From the NCBI GenBank assembly GCA_029379385.1, contig CM055611.1, forward strand, positions 20,592,062-20,656,061: DNA of 64,000 bases, read 5' to 3'. Shown here one piece after another: positions 1 through 10,917 of the stretch; positions within the stretch are counted from its first letter, which is position 1; the number at the start of each line of letters is the position of its first letter. A program made the position numbers and the translations under genes. The notes beneath the pieces were generated by a model that worked only from the letters and a program-made list of their open reading frames with translations, was not told where the DNA came from and made no database searches. The stretch is from Quillaja saponaria. Its lineage: Eukaryota; Streptophyta; Magnoliopsida; Fabales; Quillajaceae.

Positions 1-960
1 ACAATTGTATACTAAAATGAAACAAAGAGACTATATGAGAATCCAGGATACGTCATTTTTTGTACAGGAAAAATATATGGTCCCATATTTAAGATATAAG
101 AATGACATAACATTGTTTTCAGACAGATCACGAGTAGAAATTGTATTAATCTTACTACATTTACTAATTAATTTCAGGAAACTTCCAGATATTTTCTACC
201 TGTAAATTATAAATTTTATGGAAATTCGTATTACAATATATTCTTTCTTATTAAATGACCATATCTTTTCATCTAGCTACATTAAATTGATATATGACAA
301 TTGACCAGATTATCAAGATTTGATTCACGTGAAATAAATAAACTCTAATTTGATTAAGTTTATTTATTTTAAAATTAATCGATCTAAAACAAACTTAACC
401 TGATAATAATTATATACAAATTCAACGTCCTGTCATATATTCAATTCAGTTTACGCACATTTCGACTAAACACGATTTTTGATTCAACTATCCGCATATT
501 ATTTACACATAAAATTTGATTGGATATTGAGTTAAATATCCAAACTGATCCGTCTTAACAGATCTAATAACTACTCTAACATCAATATAAAGAAAAACTT
601 GAGGAATGGAATGCCAATAGCAATATAACAATATTTTTTGCAAAATAATAAAACAAAACAGAGTGACAGACTCAGGGATAAAGGATTCCAAATTTGTTGA
701 CTTAAGAAAAATATGTCGTATACAAATGTTGAATACAACATTTCTGACCTTTTCACACTGCCTTGCTATATCTGATCAAAATCCAACATAAAATTAACAA
801 AAAAGAGTCCAAGATTGAATAAGATACTGGCAATAAAAAACTAAACAAATCTTGAGCACATTCGCAATTTCACATCCTTAAGAGGGATCACTATAAAATA
901 TGACTGATATGGGCTCAAGGCTTCAAGTCCCCCAGTAAAACATATATATATATATACTAC
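1..960. other. AT-rich upstream region without a gene
   Basis: No convincing coding signal is visible on either strand; the open frames are short and low in complexity. A (TA)n run lies just before the first family member. The stretch is probably the 5' flank of the gene at 997. I see no recognisable element ends. Confidence 0.5.
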
Positions 961-996
961 AATTTGCAGCAGGTGGTGGACATAATTTTAGATTCC

Positions 997-1578
997 ATGG
1001 CCGATAATCTTGCAGCACAGACAAGGTCTTATCAGTGGCAAAACTTTTACCGTCATCAAACACAACTTCCCTACAATAGTGTGATCACCTTCAATGTTTT
1101 AGTTTGCAATTTCGCACATGATCAATATTCCATTCCTACTCGGTATAAAATTCTTACTGCTATGATTACCATACTTGTAGGCTTCCTCCAAATACGAAGC
1201 ACAGGGAAGGATGAGCTTTCTCCCTTCACAATAAATCCAATGACTACCATGACAGCCATTATTAGCTTACTACTCTATTACTTGGCCTTTGGAGCTATGC
1301 TACAGCATCCTACTTATGCTCCTCAACAACTGGTTATGGTGATGAATGTATTTGGTTCACTTTCTGTGGTTTCTTTGGTGTCACTGCTCCTCCCGGAGTC
1401 ATGGTGGTGTATTAGGTACGGTTTCTATGTCTTACTTGTGCTGCCTGACTTGCATCAAATGCTCCAAAACTTATTTAACAGGCATGTTCATCATAGACGA
1501 TTGTTTAGGGGGCAACGTCGACCTTGGCAGATGAGGAGGCCAACTCCACTTCTGCCAGAAACTTTCAAGGATATTTAA
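997..1578 (+). CDS. Stand-alone copy of the array's multi-pass membrane module (unknown family)
   Basis: An open frame of 193 codons begins at the ATG inside GATTCCATGG, the start context shared with the other units (MADN/MGD/MADE starts). About four hydrophobic stretches follow a polar N-terminal region of about 60 residues. The blocks STGKDELSPF, NPMTTMTAIISLLLYYLAFG, FGSLSVVSLVSLLLPESWW and IRYGFYVLLVLPDLHQML are conserved in every other copy. It ends ...RRPTPLLPETFKDI-stop, exactly in the linker that in copies 1 and 3 runs on into a glycosyltransferase. It is therefore best read as a truncated member of the fused family that still has an open frame. Of the transferase only an exon-3 relic remains, at 2066. 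I do not recognise the module's function; the membrane location is inferred from hydrophobicity. It may be expressed or may be a pseudogene with an accidentally preserved frame. Confidence 0.6.
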   Translation: MADNLAAQTRSYQWQNFYRHQTQLPYNSVITFNVLVCNFAHDQYSIPTRYKILTAMITILVGFLQIRSTGKDELSPFTINPMTTMTAIISLLLYYLAFGAMLQHPTYAPQQLVMVMNVFGSLSVVSLVSLLLPESWWCIRYGFYVLLVLPDLHQMLQNLFNRHVHHRRLFRGQRRPWQMRRPTPLLPETFKDI

Positions 1579-1589
1579 GACTTTGCCAT

Positions 1590-1755
1590 GTAGATATATG
1601 TATATTAATTGAAGGATAAATTGTGCCTTAGGGCTAAGAGTTTTTCCTGTGGACCAAAGAAATACCATGCAGTGGTGTGTATATATTTATTGAAGGGTAA
1701 ATTGTGTCTTAGGGCACTGATTTTTTTCCTCTTGTACCAAAGAAATAAAAAAAAA
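1590..1755 (+). repeat. Two-copy tandem duplication in the 3' flank
   Basis: Two adjacent imperfect copies of about 80 bp share TTGAAGG(A/G)TAAATTGTG, then TTAGGGC and ACCAAAGAAATA. The duplication lies just after the stop of the 997 gene and is not seen after the other copies. Confidence 0.6.
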
Positions 1756-2065
1756 GTATACAACTAAATTTACAAGAGACCAGTTTTTTTTTTTTAATTG
1801 TGAATCATCAAATCAAGTCGTGTCTTATAACTCAATTTATAATCATGTCAATTAAAATTGATCTGATAAAATTTAAATCAAAACTTGTCACATCAATTTG
1901 TGATTTTCTCCTTTAATTATGGTTCAATGAAATTCACAAACTGATTTAATTAAAAAATTGAATGTTGATATATTTCACCCTACCAGAACTGCCAACCCCA
2001 CTGGATTTTAAGTTCAACAAATTTTCATATCTGATATATGTAGCTGCATGATTTCCCTGCACCAG

Positions 2066-2369
2066 GTGAAACCCCTGGACCACTCTCATGATTTGTCCCC
2101 TCTAAGGAGAAAAGGTCCAACTAATATATGTAGCTGCATGATTTTCCTGGGCCCTACTAATGGAGCAAAACTAGTTAATTCTGAGAAACAAAAAAGGTCG
2201 AACTAATATATACAGCTGCATGATTTTCCTGCTCCCTACTAATGTAGCCAAACTATTTAATTATGAGAGAGTTATTGAGGAACTTCAGATTCAGCCATGG
2301 TCCATGGCTATGAAATCAATTTATCAGCCTGCTGCCTTCAACTGGGCTTTGAACAAGACCGCAGGAGAG
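2066..2369 (+). pseudogene. Relic of GT77 exon 3, internally duplicated
   Basis: The sequence after CACCAG reads V-K-P-L-D-H-S-H-D-L and then C-S-C-M-I-F-L in frame. This matches the exon-3 start of plant GT77 proteins and of the other copies here. About 100 bp containing TAGCTGCATGATTTTCCTG and the GAGCAAAACTAGTTAA piece is then repeated imperfectly. After that come E-L-Q-I-Q-P-W-S and F-N-W-A-L-N-K-T-A-G-E, ending at an intact donor-like GAG|GTTTGTTTC. Transferase exons 1, 2 and 4 are absent from this unit. Only this middle exon survives, out of frame, about 490 bp after the module at 997. Confidence 0.75.
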
Positions 2370-4370
2370 GTTTGTTTCATTTTATTGTTTTGACCCAACT
2401 CTGTTTATAAATCTAATTAATTAAATATCATATCCAATACACTCACCCGGTTGCACATCTTTATAATAATGTGTACGTAAGGCATTAAGATTTGAAATTT
2501 TTCTAGATTTATAGTTACACAAACTTCTTTTTTTTTTTTTTTGTTCTTTCAAATTTGGCGATTTTATTGTTGAAATCTCAAAACAATGTGTATTTTTTTA
2601 AACCACAATTTGGTACAAAAGAAATTCTGAAGTGTTTAAATGTGATTTGGTGTTTAGACTTTTTCTATTAAACTCCATGGTGATAATGGATCTCCAAGTA
2701 GCCATGCAAAGTTCAATGTTTTGCAACCCAACTTAGGCAAATGATACAAATCATATTGAAACCGAAAAATTAAAACAAGATTTCGAACTTTGATTATATT
2801 AGCATCCAAGAGTGCGTGCTCAGATGTCATTTCTATTTTAAAATATACATAAATTTTTTATTATTATATTGGCATTCTCACACACACTATAGCTTGTGCT
2901 CATGAGTTATTATTTTTATTTTGTATAGGAAAAAAATATAAAGTTCTTTTTAAAAAAATACTCCTCTATCACTGAGTAAATTTATTTTCACACATAATCT
3001 TCTATGGCGTGTAAAATTGTTTTAGTATACTTCTCTTTCAGGGTATAAAATTCTATAGCTCAAAAACTCTTAATTTTTTATTTTATTTCTTATAATAGTC
3101 TCTATTATTGTTGTTACTATACCACTATCACTTAATCTCTTAAGAATTTGTGTAATTTTTATATATTTTGTTTTGGTACATAGGGAGGCTAGAGTTTAAA
3201 CTCTTAACCTGGGGTGGGGTGGGCATAAAACTTAATATTATGCCAATTGAACTATGCTTTGCTAATATTTTTATATTAATGTGATTTGGTGTTTAGACTA
3301 TTTCTTTTAGACTTCATGGTGATAATGGGTCTCCAAGTAGCCATGCAATGTTCAATGTTTTGCAATCCAGCAGGACAACTTAGACAAATGATGAATCATA
3401 CATAAACCTAAAAATTAAGACAAGAATTCTAGAGAGAGAGAGAGATCATAAGGACAAAAGTAAAAACCTAAAAATTACGACAAGAATTCTAGAGAGAGAG
3501 AGATCATAAGGACAAATGTAAAAACCTAAAATTTAAGACAAGAATTCTAGAGAGAGAGAGAGAGAGATCATAAGGACAAAAGTAAAAACCAAGATATTAT
3601 AATGGAATAAGTTAAAATAGCAATCAAATGCTAAGCAGAGACCTATAGGCTATAGTCATAGACTCAGTGATTGCCTCTGAGAATGGAATGGAGAATCTTA
3701 GAAAAGGTTGGCTCCCAGGATTGGAAAACCCCGTCATCTCTGGCCATCCACAGCACTACGCAACTTTTAACCACAAACCCAACTTTCTAACACTACATGT
3801 ACGAAAAATCACATTTTCAAAAACATCACTTGGTTGAAAGTATTATTAACTTTTTTAGAAGAAACATCGGCTATAAGTATCTTTGATTTTTTGAGAAGGA
3901 ACATCATTAACAAAAATTAACTAAATAATTTTAAGTGTTATAATTTTTAATAAGTCACGATATGTGTTTTAAAAAAATATTACGAAACACAGAATAAAAG
4001 TTTGAAAAATAATTTTTTATTAGATAAAACTTAATATTGATCAAATTTAGGGGAGAATTTGAAATAACCCACCGAATTTTATAAAAATGTATATTGACCC
4101 AATTAATTTTGACAAAATAAGTTAAACTAGTTAAAAAAATTTATGACAAATTTCTACCTAAGTTTTGATTAATATATAGACTTTTACTTAATAAAAAAAT
4201 ATTTTCCAAACTTTGAGTATACCTGTAGCTTCGCTCTGTTTGTGGTATCCAACACATCCGTTTGTTTTTTTCTGCCTTAGGAAATGCAATGGAAAGAGTA
4301 GGATCTTACATTCTTATAAGAAGGTAATATTATGTTGAATAAGAAGGTACAGAATTAAACATATAAATAA
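2370..4370 (+). other. Non-coding unit spacer shared among array units
   Basis: AT-rich spacer with no gene. Several pieces recur in the next spacer (5650-6320), for example the stretch after GTTGCACATC and the piece CATGGTGATAATGGRTCTCCAAG. The part at about 3655-3790 (AATCTTAGAAAAGGTTG ... CATCTCTGGCC) is a leader block that recurs near 6180, 7120, 31220 and 31690. It looks like the conserved 5' flank of each array unit. Confidence 0.55.
3409..3592 (+). repeat. Minisatellite, three copies of about 60 bp with (GA)n cores
   Basis: Three direct copies of a unit containing AAGACAAGAATTCTAGAGAG, a GA run of variable length, ATCATAAGGACAAA and GTAAAAACC. A single diverged copy is present in the homologous spacer near 6030-6085, so the amplification is local to this unit. 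Confidence 0.8.
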
Positions 4371-4418
4371 AAACTGATGTGCTTAACCCATCACTCAAAT
4401 GCAATTATAGGTGGTGCC

Positions 4419-5064
4419 ATGGGTGATCATCTAGGTCTCTCAGAAAGGACAAGGTCCTATCAGCGGCAACGCTTTTACCCACAAACCCATGTACTTTTCT
4501 ACAATCCTATCACCTTGAATGTCTTTCCCAACTGTAATGTGCTTCAAAATTCCAATACCATCATTCAAAGCCTTCTTCCTTTTATGGTTACCACATCTCT
4601 TGCCTTCCTCCAAATAAAATATACAGGGAGGGATGAGCTTTCTCCATTTAAAGCAAATCCAGTGACTACCATGACTTCCATTATTGGCTTAGAAGCATAT
4701 TGCTTGGCCCTGGCAGCTAAGTTACAATTTCCTACTTATGCTGAGCATTTGGTTATGGCAATGAATATTTTCGGTTCACTTTCGGTGGCACCTCTCTTGT
4801 CTTTGCTCCTCCCCAAGTCATGGTGGTTCATTAGGTACGGTTTCTATGCCTTACTTCTGGGGATTGCCTTGCATAAATTGGTCCAAAAATTATATCACAC
4901 ATCCATCCATCGTAGCCAGAACGCCGCTCCACCTATCGCAGATTTTGAAGCATGGGTATAATGTTATGTATAATGATGTTGATATGGTATGGTTAGCATA
5001 TCCATTCCCTTATCTGCAAGTGAATCATGATGTGTACTTTACAGATGATATCAAGACCGCATGA
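4419..5064 (+). pseudogene. Membrane module joined by deletion to GT77 exon 2, out of frame
   Basis: The ATG at 4419 (MGDHL...) opens 180 codons of the membrane module with the usual blocks (GRDELSPF, NPVTTMTSII, FGSLSV, LLLPKSWWFIRYGFYALL). Near 4890-4905 the sequence changes to the second transferase exon. From there GTAGCCAGAACGCCG aligns with the AARRPRH region, and a different frame reads G-Y-N-V-M-Y-N-D-V-D-M-V-W-L-A-Y-P-F-P-Y up to 5064. The linker, the transferase membrane anchor and the rest of exon 1 are missing. The module frame stops at 4961, after reading the transferase exon out of frame. This is a deletion chimera. A 180-residue membrane protein could still be made, but the transferase cannot. 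Confidence 0.75.
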
Positions 5065-7439
5065 GTAAGGATCAATATGTTGTTTTTTGATATAATATCC
5101 TAGAAATAGAAATATATTGAAAATAGTGTATAATCTTGGAAACATAAAGATATGTACAAAGTTGTATATAATATTTATTTATAAGTGATTTGTAATTTAT
5201 ATAATGATTAATTAGACATATTTAAAGGTGATGTCTCTTCACATCATTTATATTTATTTTTTACATGTTTAATCTTAATTATTTCTTAAATTTTATATAA
5301 AATAACTAATTCATATTAACTAATTAAATGATAAAGTTTAGAAATATTACTTACATTTAACTTTATTTATTTCTTGTCATTTGACTACCTTCCATAAAAT
5401 ATATATAAATTTTTACAGAATATAATTTTAACCTTCCATAAAAAATATATATATTTTTACAAAATATAATTTTATACTTATAAAATCTAATTGTATAATT
5501 TAGTTTATTTAAATTGGATATAATTAAGTTAAAATATGTAAAAATAAAAATAAAAAATTTTATTAGTTATAATTTTTAAATTGAAAAAAATATAAACTCT
5601 TAGTAACTATTAAAAATAAACATTTAGAAAAAAAAAATTTATGAACTAAAACTACATATCACTTCGTATCATCCAATACACCCACCTGGTTGCACATCCT
5701 TAAATCAATATTGTGTACGTAAAGAATTAAGATTTGAAAGTTTTCTAGATTTATAATTACACAAACTTTTTTTTTATTATTATTTTTCTTCCAAATTTGG
5801 CGATTTTATTGTTGAATCTCAAAAGTATTTATGTAACTTTTATATTTTTTTTAACCACAATTTGGTACAAAAGAAATTATGAAGTGTTAAAATGTGATTT
5901 GGTGTTTAGACTTTTTCTAATAAACTCCATGGTGATAATGGATCTCCAAGTAGCCATGCAAAGTGCAACGTTTTGCAACCCAGTAGGACAACTTAGGCAA
6001 ATGATGCAAATCAGAAACCAAAAAAATTAAAACAAGAATTCTAAAAGAGGGAGAGAGAGAGAGATAAGGACAAAAGTAAAAACTAAGATGTTAAATTGGA
6101 ATAAGTTAAAAAAAAAAGCAAGCAAATGATGAGCAGAGACCTATAGGCTATAGTCATAGACTCATAGGACAGCCTCTCAGAATGGAAAGGAGAATCTTAG
6201 AAAAGGTTGCCTCGTAGGATTGGGAACTTTCCAACACTACTGTCACACCTTCAATGTCTTCAGTAACAATTTTGGACATCAAATTGAATCCAATCACTTC
6301 TCATATATATAAGTGCTTCTCAATAATTAAACTAACACAAGAAACAGAATATGTTATGCCTAGATGCCGAGTATAAAAAATAAAAGTTAAAAATTAAAAA
6401 AATAGAGATATATATATATATATATATATATGAATGTATTCATTATACATTATTGCAAGTATCTCAAAATAATAGTGTCAAATGAAAGCCTCAGGACATT
6501 GGCATCTTTGTATACTAAGATATTTTTTCTTTTCAAGGAGAAAGTTATTAATTTTTTGATTATATTAGCATATGAGAGCACGTGCTCACATATATTTTTC
6601 TATTTGAAAATAAATATATAAATTTATTTTATTATATTATTATTCTCGCACATATTCTAACTCATGTTCATGAATTATTTTTTTTTATTTTAAAAAAAAA
6701 TATGTAAACTTGTTTTCAAAAAATACTCCTTTAGCACTACATAAATTTATTTTCACTCATAATCCTCTTTTGGCGTGTAAAATTGTTTTAATATACTTCT
6801 CTTTCAGGGTATAAAATTCCAAAGCTCATAAACTCTTAATTTTTTTTTTTTAATTTCCTATAATAGTCTCTATTATTGTCGTTTCTATACCACTACCACT
6901 TAACTCATCTCTTAAGAATATATAATTATATACATATACACGAGGTCCATCACTCCCTACCATTACGACTTAACTTGTCTAATAAGAATATATATATATT
7001 TTATGTCTGACTTTTTTTAATTTGTATCATAAACATAAAATTAGTTCTAAAGGAATAAGTTAGAAATTAGCAAGCAAATGATGAGCAAAGACTTGCAGTT
7101 ATAGACTCATAGTGACAGCCTCCAAGAATGGAAATAAGGGAGAATCTTAAAAAGGTTGGCTCCTGGGATTGTGGAACCCCATCATCTCTGGCCCTCCACA
7201 ACACTACACAACCCAAGTACCCAACTGTCCAACACTACTGTCACCTACAATGTCTTCATTAACAATTTTGCATATCAAATTGAATCCAATCACTTCTTAT
7301 ATAAGTGCTTCTAAATATTTAAACTAACTCCCAGCAAGTGTTTCAAAGGCAGGCTCAAACTTCTTTTGCGACACAATTTCTTGGGGTATCAGGGATTCTT
7401 AATCATATAAACAATTGTCAATGCAGTGTCCTTTAGTTC
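5065..7439 (+). other. Non-coding spacer of the third array unit
   Basis: AT-rich and without a gene. It repeats pieces of the 2370-4370 spacer and carries two copies of the conserved leader (about 6120-6320 and 7070-7330). A long (TA)n tract lies at about 6410-6431. The part from about 6950 to 7440 matches 31000-32120 and marks the start of segmental block A. Confidence 0.55.
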
Positions 7440-7547
7440 TCAATACAAATGCAGCTGGTTAGTGGAGAAACAATTTTGGATTATTGTGGCGGATGAGTGG
7501 CAAAGATTTTACACTCCACAAACACAACTTCCCTACATTACTTTTGA
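7440..7547 (+). pseudogene. Relic of membrane-module exon 1 with lost start codon
   Basis: The 5' leader GCAGCTGGTTAGTGGAGAAA and the start region are recognisable, but the ATG is now GTG (7486-7488). Downstream codons read A-D-E-W-Q-R-F-Y-T-P-Q-T-Q-L-P-Y, as in the module copies at 32174 and 36594. The sequence then breaks off at a repeat-like insertion, and no further module sequence follows. Confidence 0.75.
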
Positions 7548-7850
7548 GTGGCAGAGTTAAACGTTTAATTTTGGGGGCCAACTAAAATTAGCTACAAAAG
7601 ATAAAAGACAAAAAAAATAGAATGCTAAAAATTAATTTCGGACTTGACGTTTTAACCATTTATTCTTATAGTCTAAAAACCGAAAATGTTAGATGACTTT
7701 TATTTTTGGAGGGCCAATTGTATTAAATAAGAAAAAAATAAAAAGATAAAAATTAATATTGAATTATAATATTTAACATTTTTCAAAAAATTTGAGAGTC
7801 AATAGCTGGATGAAATCCACTAACCGATTTAATTAAAAAGTTGAGCGTTG
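7548..7850. mobile_element. Degenerate transposon-like insertion interrupting the relic exon
   Basis: The sequence following the relic begins AGTGGCAGAGTTAAACG and GGGGGCCAACT. This resembles the end of a common non-autonomous plant repeat. The same insertion, similarly placed, interrupts the relic at 32174 (about 32232-32608), where the far end (GGCTCCACCCTTGG) is preserved. It was therefore present before the A/B duplication. The class is uncertain. Confidence 0.45.
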
Positions 7851-7922
7851 ATATATATCACCAAGAACTGCCAACCCTGCTGGATTTTAAGTTCAACAAA
7901 ATTTCATATGCATTTTTATATA

Positions 7923-8119
7923 GGTTTTTATAATGAGTACCCTAAGGGCACTTATTAAAGTGTAATAAATACGGTTTTTAGAAATTGAAATTTTTTTAAA
8001 ATAACAACTTATGTATTAATATAAATAAAATTATTGGTCAACTATCACAATTAATACTATGAATTTTTTATTTATAGAACATTAACAAGTGCCCTAAGGT
8101 CACTCGTTTAAAAAATCCA
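7923..8119. mobile_element. MITE with long terminal inverted repeats
   Basis: The left end GGTTTTTATAATGAGTACC followed by CTAAGGGCACTTATTAA is complementary, with few mismatches, to the right end TTAACAAGTGCCCTAAGG ... AAAAAATCC, giving inverted arms of about 35 bp. Flanks TTTTATATA and TTTTCTATA could be a 9-bp target duplication with one mismatch, which would suit a Mutator-like origin. At about 200 bp it has no coding capacity. It lies between array units. Confidence 0.7.
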
Positions 8120-8199
8120 TTTTCTATATTGTGAAGTTGTATGGGATAATGAGTTAATGACCATATGTTTCATTGTCATTTATTTATGCTAACAATATT

Positions 8200-8670
8200 T
8201 GAAGGAAGGAGCTATACGTGCATGGAGTTTTCTATTGTGTCCACCCAGTTTTGTTTAGTTTATTAGTGGAATAGACTGTGATACACTGCCCCCAATTACC
8301 ACCGCCAAATGACAAATTGTATGTTGATATAAAAAATAAAAATAAAATTGTTTTCTGATGCTGGAGAGTCGAGGTCGCCGTTGCCGTCGATGGAAGGGAG
8401 TGCCGTCCATTTGTGTCACGGGATATCACACAGCCATGGAACAGGTGTACCTAGTGTAGTTTTGATTTTTGAAGCCCCTATAGTTTTAAGCCCTATACTT
8501 TAAACTAATGGGTCGAGATTAAACATCGTCAACTTATCAACAAAATATATAATAAGTAAAATAAAATTTTAATATATAAATAATTTAAAGGCTACATGAC
8601 TCAAGACTTAAATTATAATTTATTTAACCCAAAACTATTGTGGAGATAGATAAAAAAGTCAATATCCAAT
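8200..8670. other. Non-coding stretch, with a short GC-richer patch
   Basis: No gene is recognised. A patch at about 8365-8430 is richer in G+C (GTCGAGGTCGCCGTTGCCG), unlike its surroundings. It could be a fragment of a captured exon, but no convincing frame is visible. Confidence 0.3.
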
Positions 8671-8677
8671 AAAAAAA

Positions 8678-9072
8678 ATGTTACTTCTACTCAGGTCTCT
8701 AGCCTCCTCCATCTTTGGTCCTTCCATTGCATTTCTTCTTACTCACCACAAACTCCTTCCACAATTAGACACCGAGCTCTGTAACCGGCTCATCCCAATT
8801 TTGTCCACTAGCTCTGCAAATGAATTAGCCCTTAATTTCCCAGACATCCTTCAAAGGTTTGCATTAGACCTCAAATAATTGTTGCCATCTCTTCCACAAG
8901 CCAAATTCCCACAGCTTCCATTTATACCCATAATTTAGAAAATTGAAAAGCTTTTGAAATTTGTATCTGAAAAGGAACTCCAAATTACAATTTCTGAAGT
9001 CACTGAATTTTCTAAGAAAATAATCAGAGAAAAGAAAAATGAGCTTTGTGAAAAGGCTTTACTTGATTCGGT
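8678..9072 (+). pseudogene. Unidentified coding-like fragment
   Basis: From an ATG at 8678 an open frame of 66 codons reads R-S-L-A-S-S-I-F-G-P-S-I-A-F-L-L-T-H-H-K and then L-D-T-E-L-C-N-R-L-I-P-I-L-S-T. After a stop at 8876-8878 the same reading continues with frame changes (L-L-P-S-L-P-Q-A-K-F; I-E-K-L-L-K-F-V-S-E-K; I-R-E-K-K-N-E-L-C-E-K-A-L-L-D-S). The composition (higher GC, helix-forming residues, few low-complexity runs) looks like a real exon rather than AT-rich noise. I do not recognise the family. It has no counterpart in block B, so it is probably a transposed or retro-copied gene fragment. Confidence 0.4.
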
Positions 9073-10270
9073 ATTTTTTATTTGGTACAATCACTAAAAG
9101 TAATAACATTTATTATATTTTATTTGAAGCTAGTATTACTTAATAAAATAAGAGAGTCAACCGAAACCATTCAATATAAATTCAACAATAAAACATAAAA
9201 AAAATTAAAAATTATATTCATAATTTTTGTCGCTTTTAACCTCTTTTTTTTTTTAATTTTTTAATTTAGTGATCAGATGTATGTAAAATAGTTTACGCAT
9301 ACTTCAACGAATCACCTCTTCAATCCAGTCAAAGACATCCAAAATTGAAAATTTTATAGAAATTTTATACCCCATGACTTTTCCCCTAAGAGATTCAAAT
9401 TCAGATAATCAATGAAGTGAGCACACCTTAACTTTTACTATTAACTTATAAAAATAATACATGTAAAAAGATTAGTTAGATCTATTTTTTATGAAATAAT
9501 AAATTTTTGAATAAAATGTGACAACTTATTGACTAAGTGCACTAATAATTAAAAAGAACAATGAATTTTTAGTTCTTAAAAGAAAAAAGAAATTTGCATT
9601 TTGATAAAGTCTACAATAAATTTAACTTCTCAATTAGACAACTAATTATTTTTCTCATTTTACTCAATTCATATATTACTATATAATAAAGTAGACCCTT
9701 ATGGTTTCCGTCTTTTTTTATCCTTTTATTGCTCTTCAAATTACGCATAGGACTAGTTGTATGCTGATCATGCATGATTCCATGGATAGTCTTATTTTTT
9801 TGTTTGACACTTATTTAGTTTCGGAATGCTCATTCTATTCTGACCATTTTACTTTATAAAAATAAGAATCTCTAAACTCACCTATTGGGAGTGGGATGTC
9901 TCATTCTTACTTCTATAAAATCAGCTGAGTTAAACAACAAAATACTCTTATATCACATAAATACATGATTAAATAAAAATTTATAAATATAATATAATAA
10001 TAATAATATAAAAGAAATATATTTAGTTTAGTCAAATGATAAAATATCATTCACTTCACATTAAATAATAAATTAATTTATTTTGATCAAATAATGAAAA
10101 TAATCTGCATATTATATCATATAAAATATATGAATTAGTTAAGTAATATTAAACTCAAATATTAATAAATAATAAAAATAAATGTAAGAATAAGTAATAC
10201 TAAAATAAATATAAGTAATAATAGTAATGAATTAATAAGAAATTGTAATATCTGTATTAAACTGCTAAAA
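9073..10270. other. AT-rich non-coding region
   Basis: No gene, inverted repeat or element end that I can support. The sequence is low-complexity A/T with short simple runs. Confidence 0.5.
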
Positions 10271-10917
10271 CTAAACTAACTAACTAAACAGACAGGCAGC
10301 TCTCTTGTCAGTGGAATGCAATGCAATCAAGGGAGTGTGCCATGCAAATTCCAAACCAAATATACTTGTTTTCCTACATTAAAAAAAATGTAGAGATTGA
10401 TGGACGCTTTTACCTGTGAATTTTCCTAGACTTTACCCAGAAATTTGGTACTACTTATGTGCCTTTCCTTGTGTAAGGCCCAAGGGGATACGCGTTCATC
10501 CTGTACCACATTATCTATAAATTATTAAAATCATACCTTTTATTTTAATAAGAAATGATAAAATTATATTTATTACTCAACATGTAACACCATTATGAAG
10601 GATTTTTACAAGTGACTAAATTAATGAAAATTCTTCAATTAAATAAACAATATCTCTGTACAATTGAACTATAATGTGAAGCTTGTAAGCTTGTAAACAA
10701 TATTACCAGTACAATTGAAGAGTGAAAAAAAAACAAAAAAAAAAAAAGGGAGAAAAAAAAAGAGAGGCCTTGATACTAGCTTCTCCGTTATTTCCTCTGG
10801 TGGTAATTGACTAACAAAATTCATGTAAAAACACGTTTTAATGAAAGAAAGCAATCAGAGACGTCTTCTTAATTCTAGTGACTAGTGTTTTGAGTTGTAG
10901 TGTCGGAAGTGGTTTCC
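10271..10917 (+). promoter_or_regulatory. Conserved 5' flank of copy 1
   Basis: This flank is present three times: here, at 34400-35200 and at 37600-38544. Shared pieces include GACAGGCAGCTC, TTGATGGACGCTTTTACC-like text, ATTTGGTACTACTTATG, TAATTGACTAA and finally TCTAGTGACTAGTGTTT just before the ATG. Conservation in front of module starts suggests it carries promoter and 5'UTR, but no TATA box can be assigned with confidence. Confidence 0.5.
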
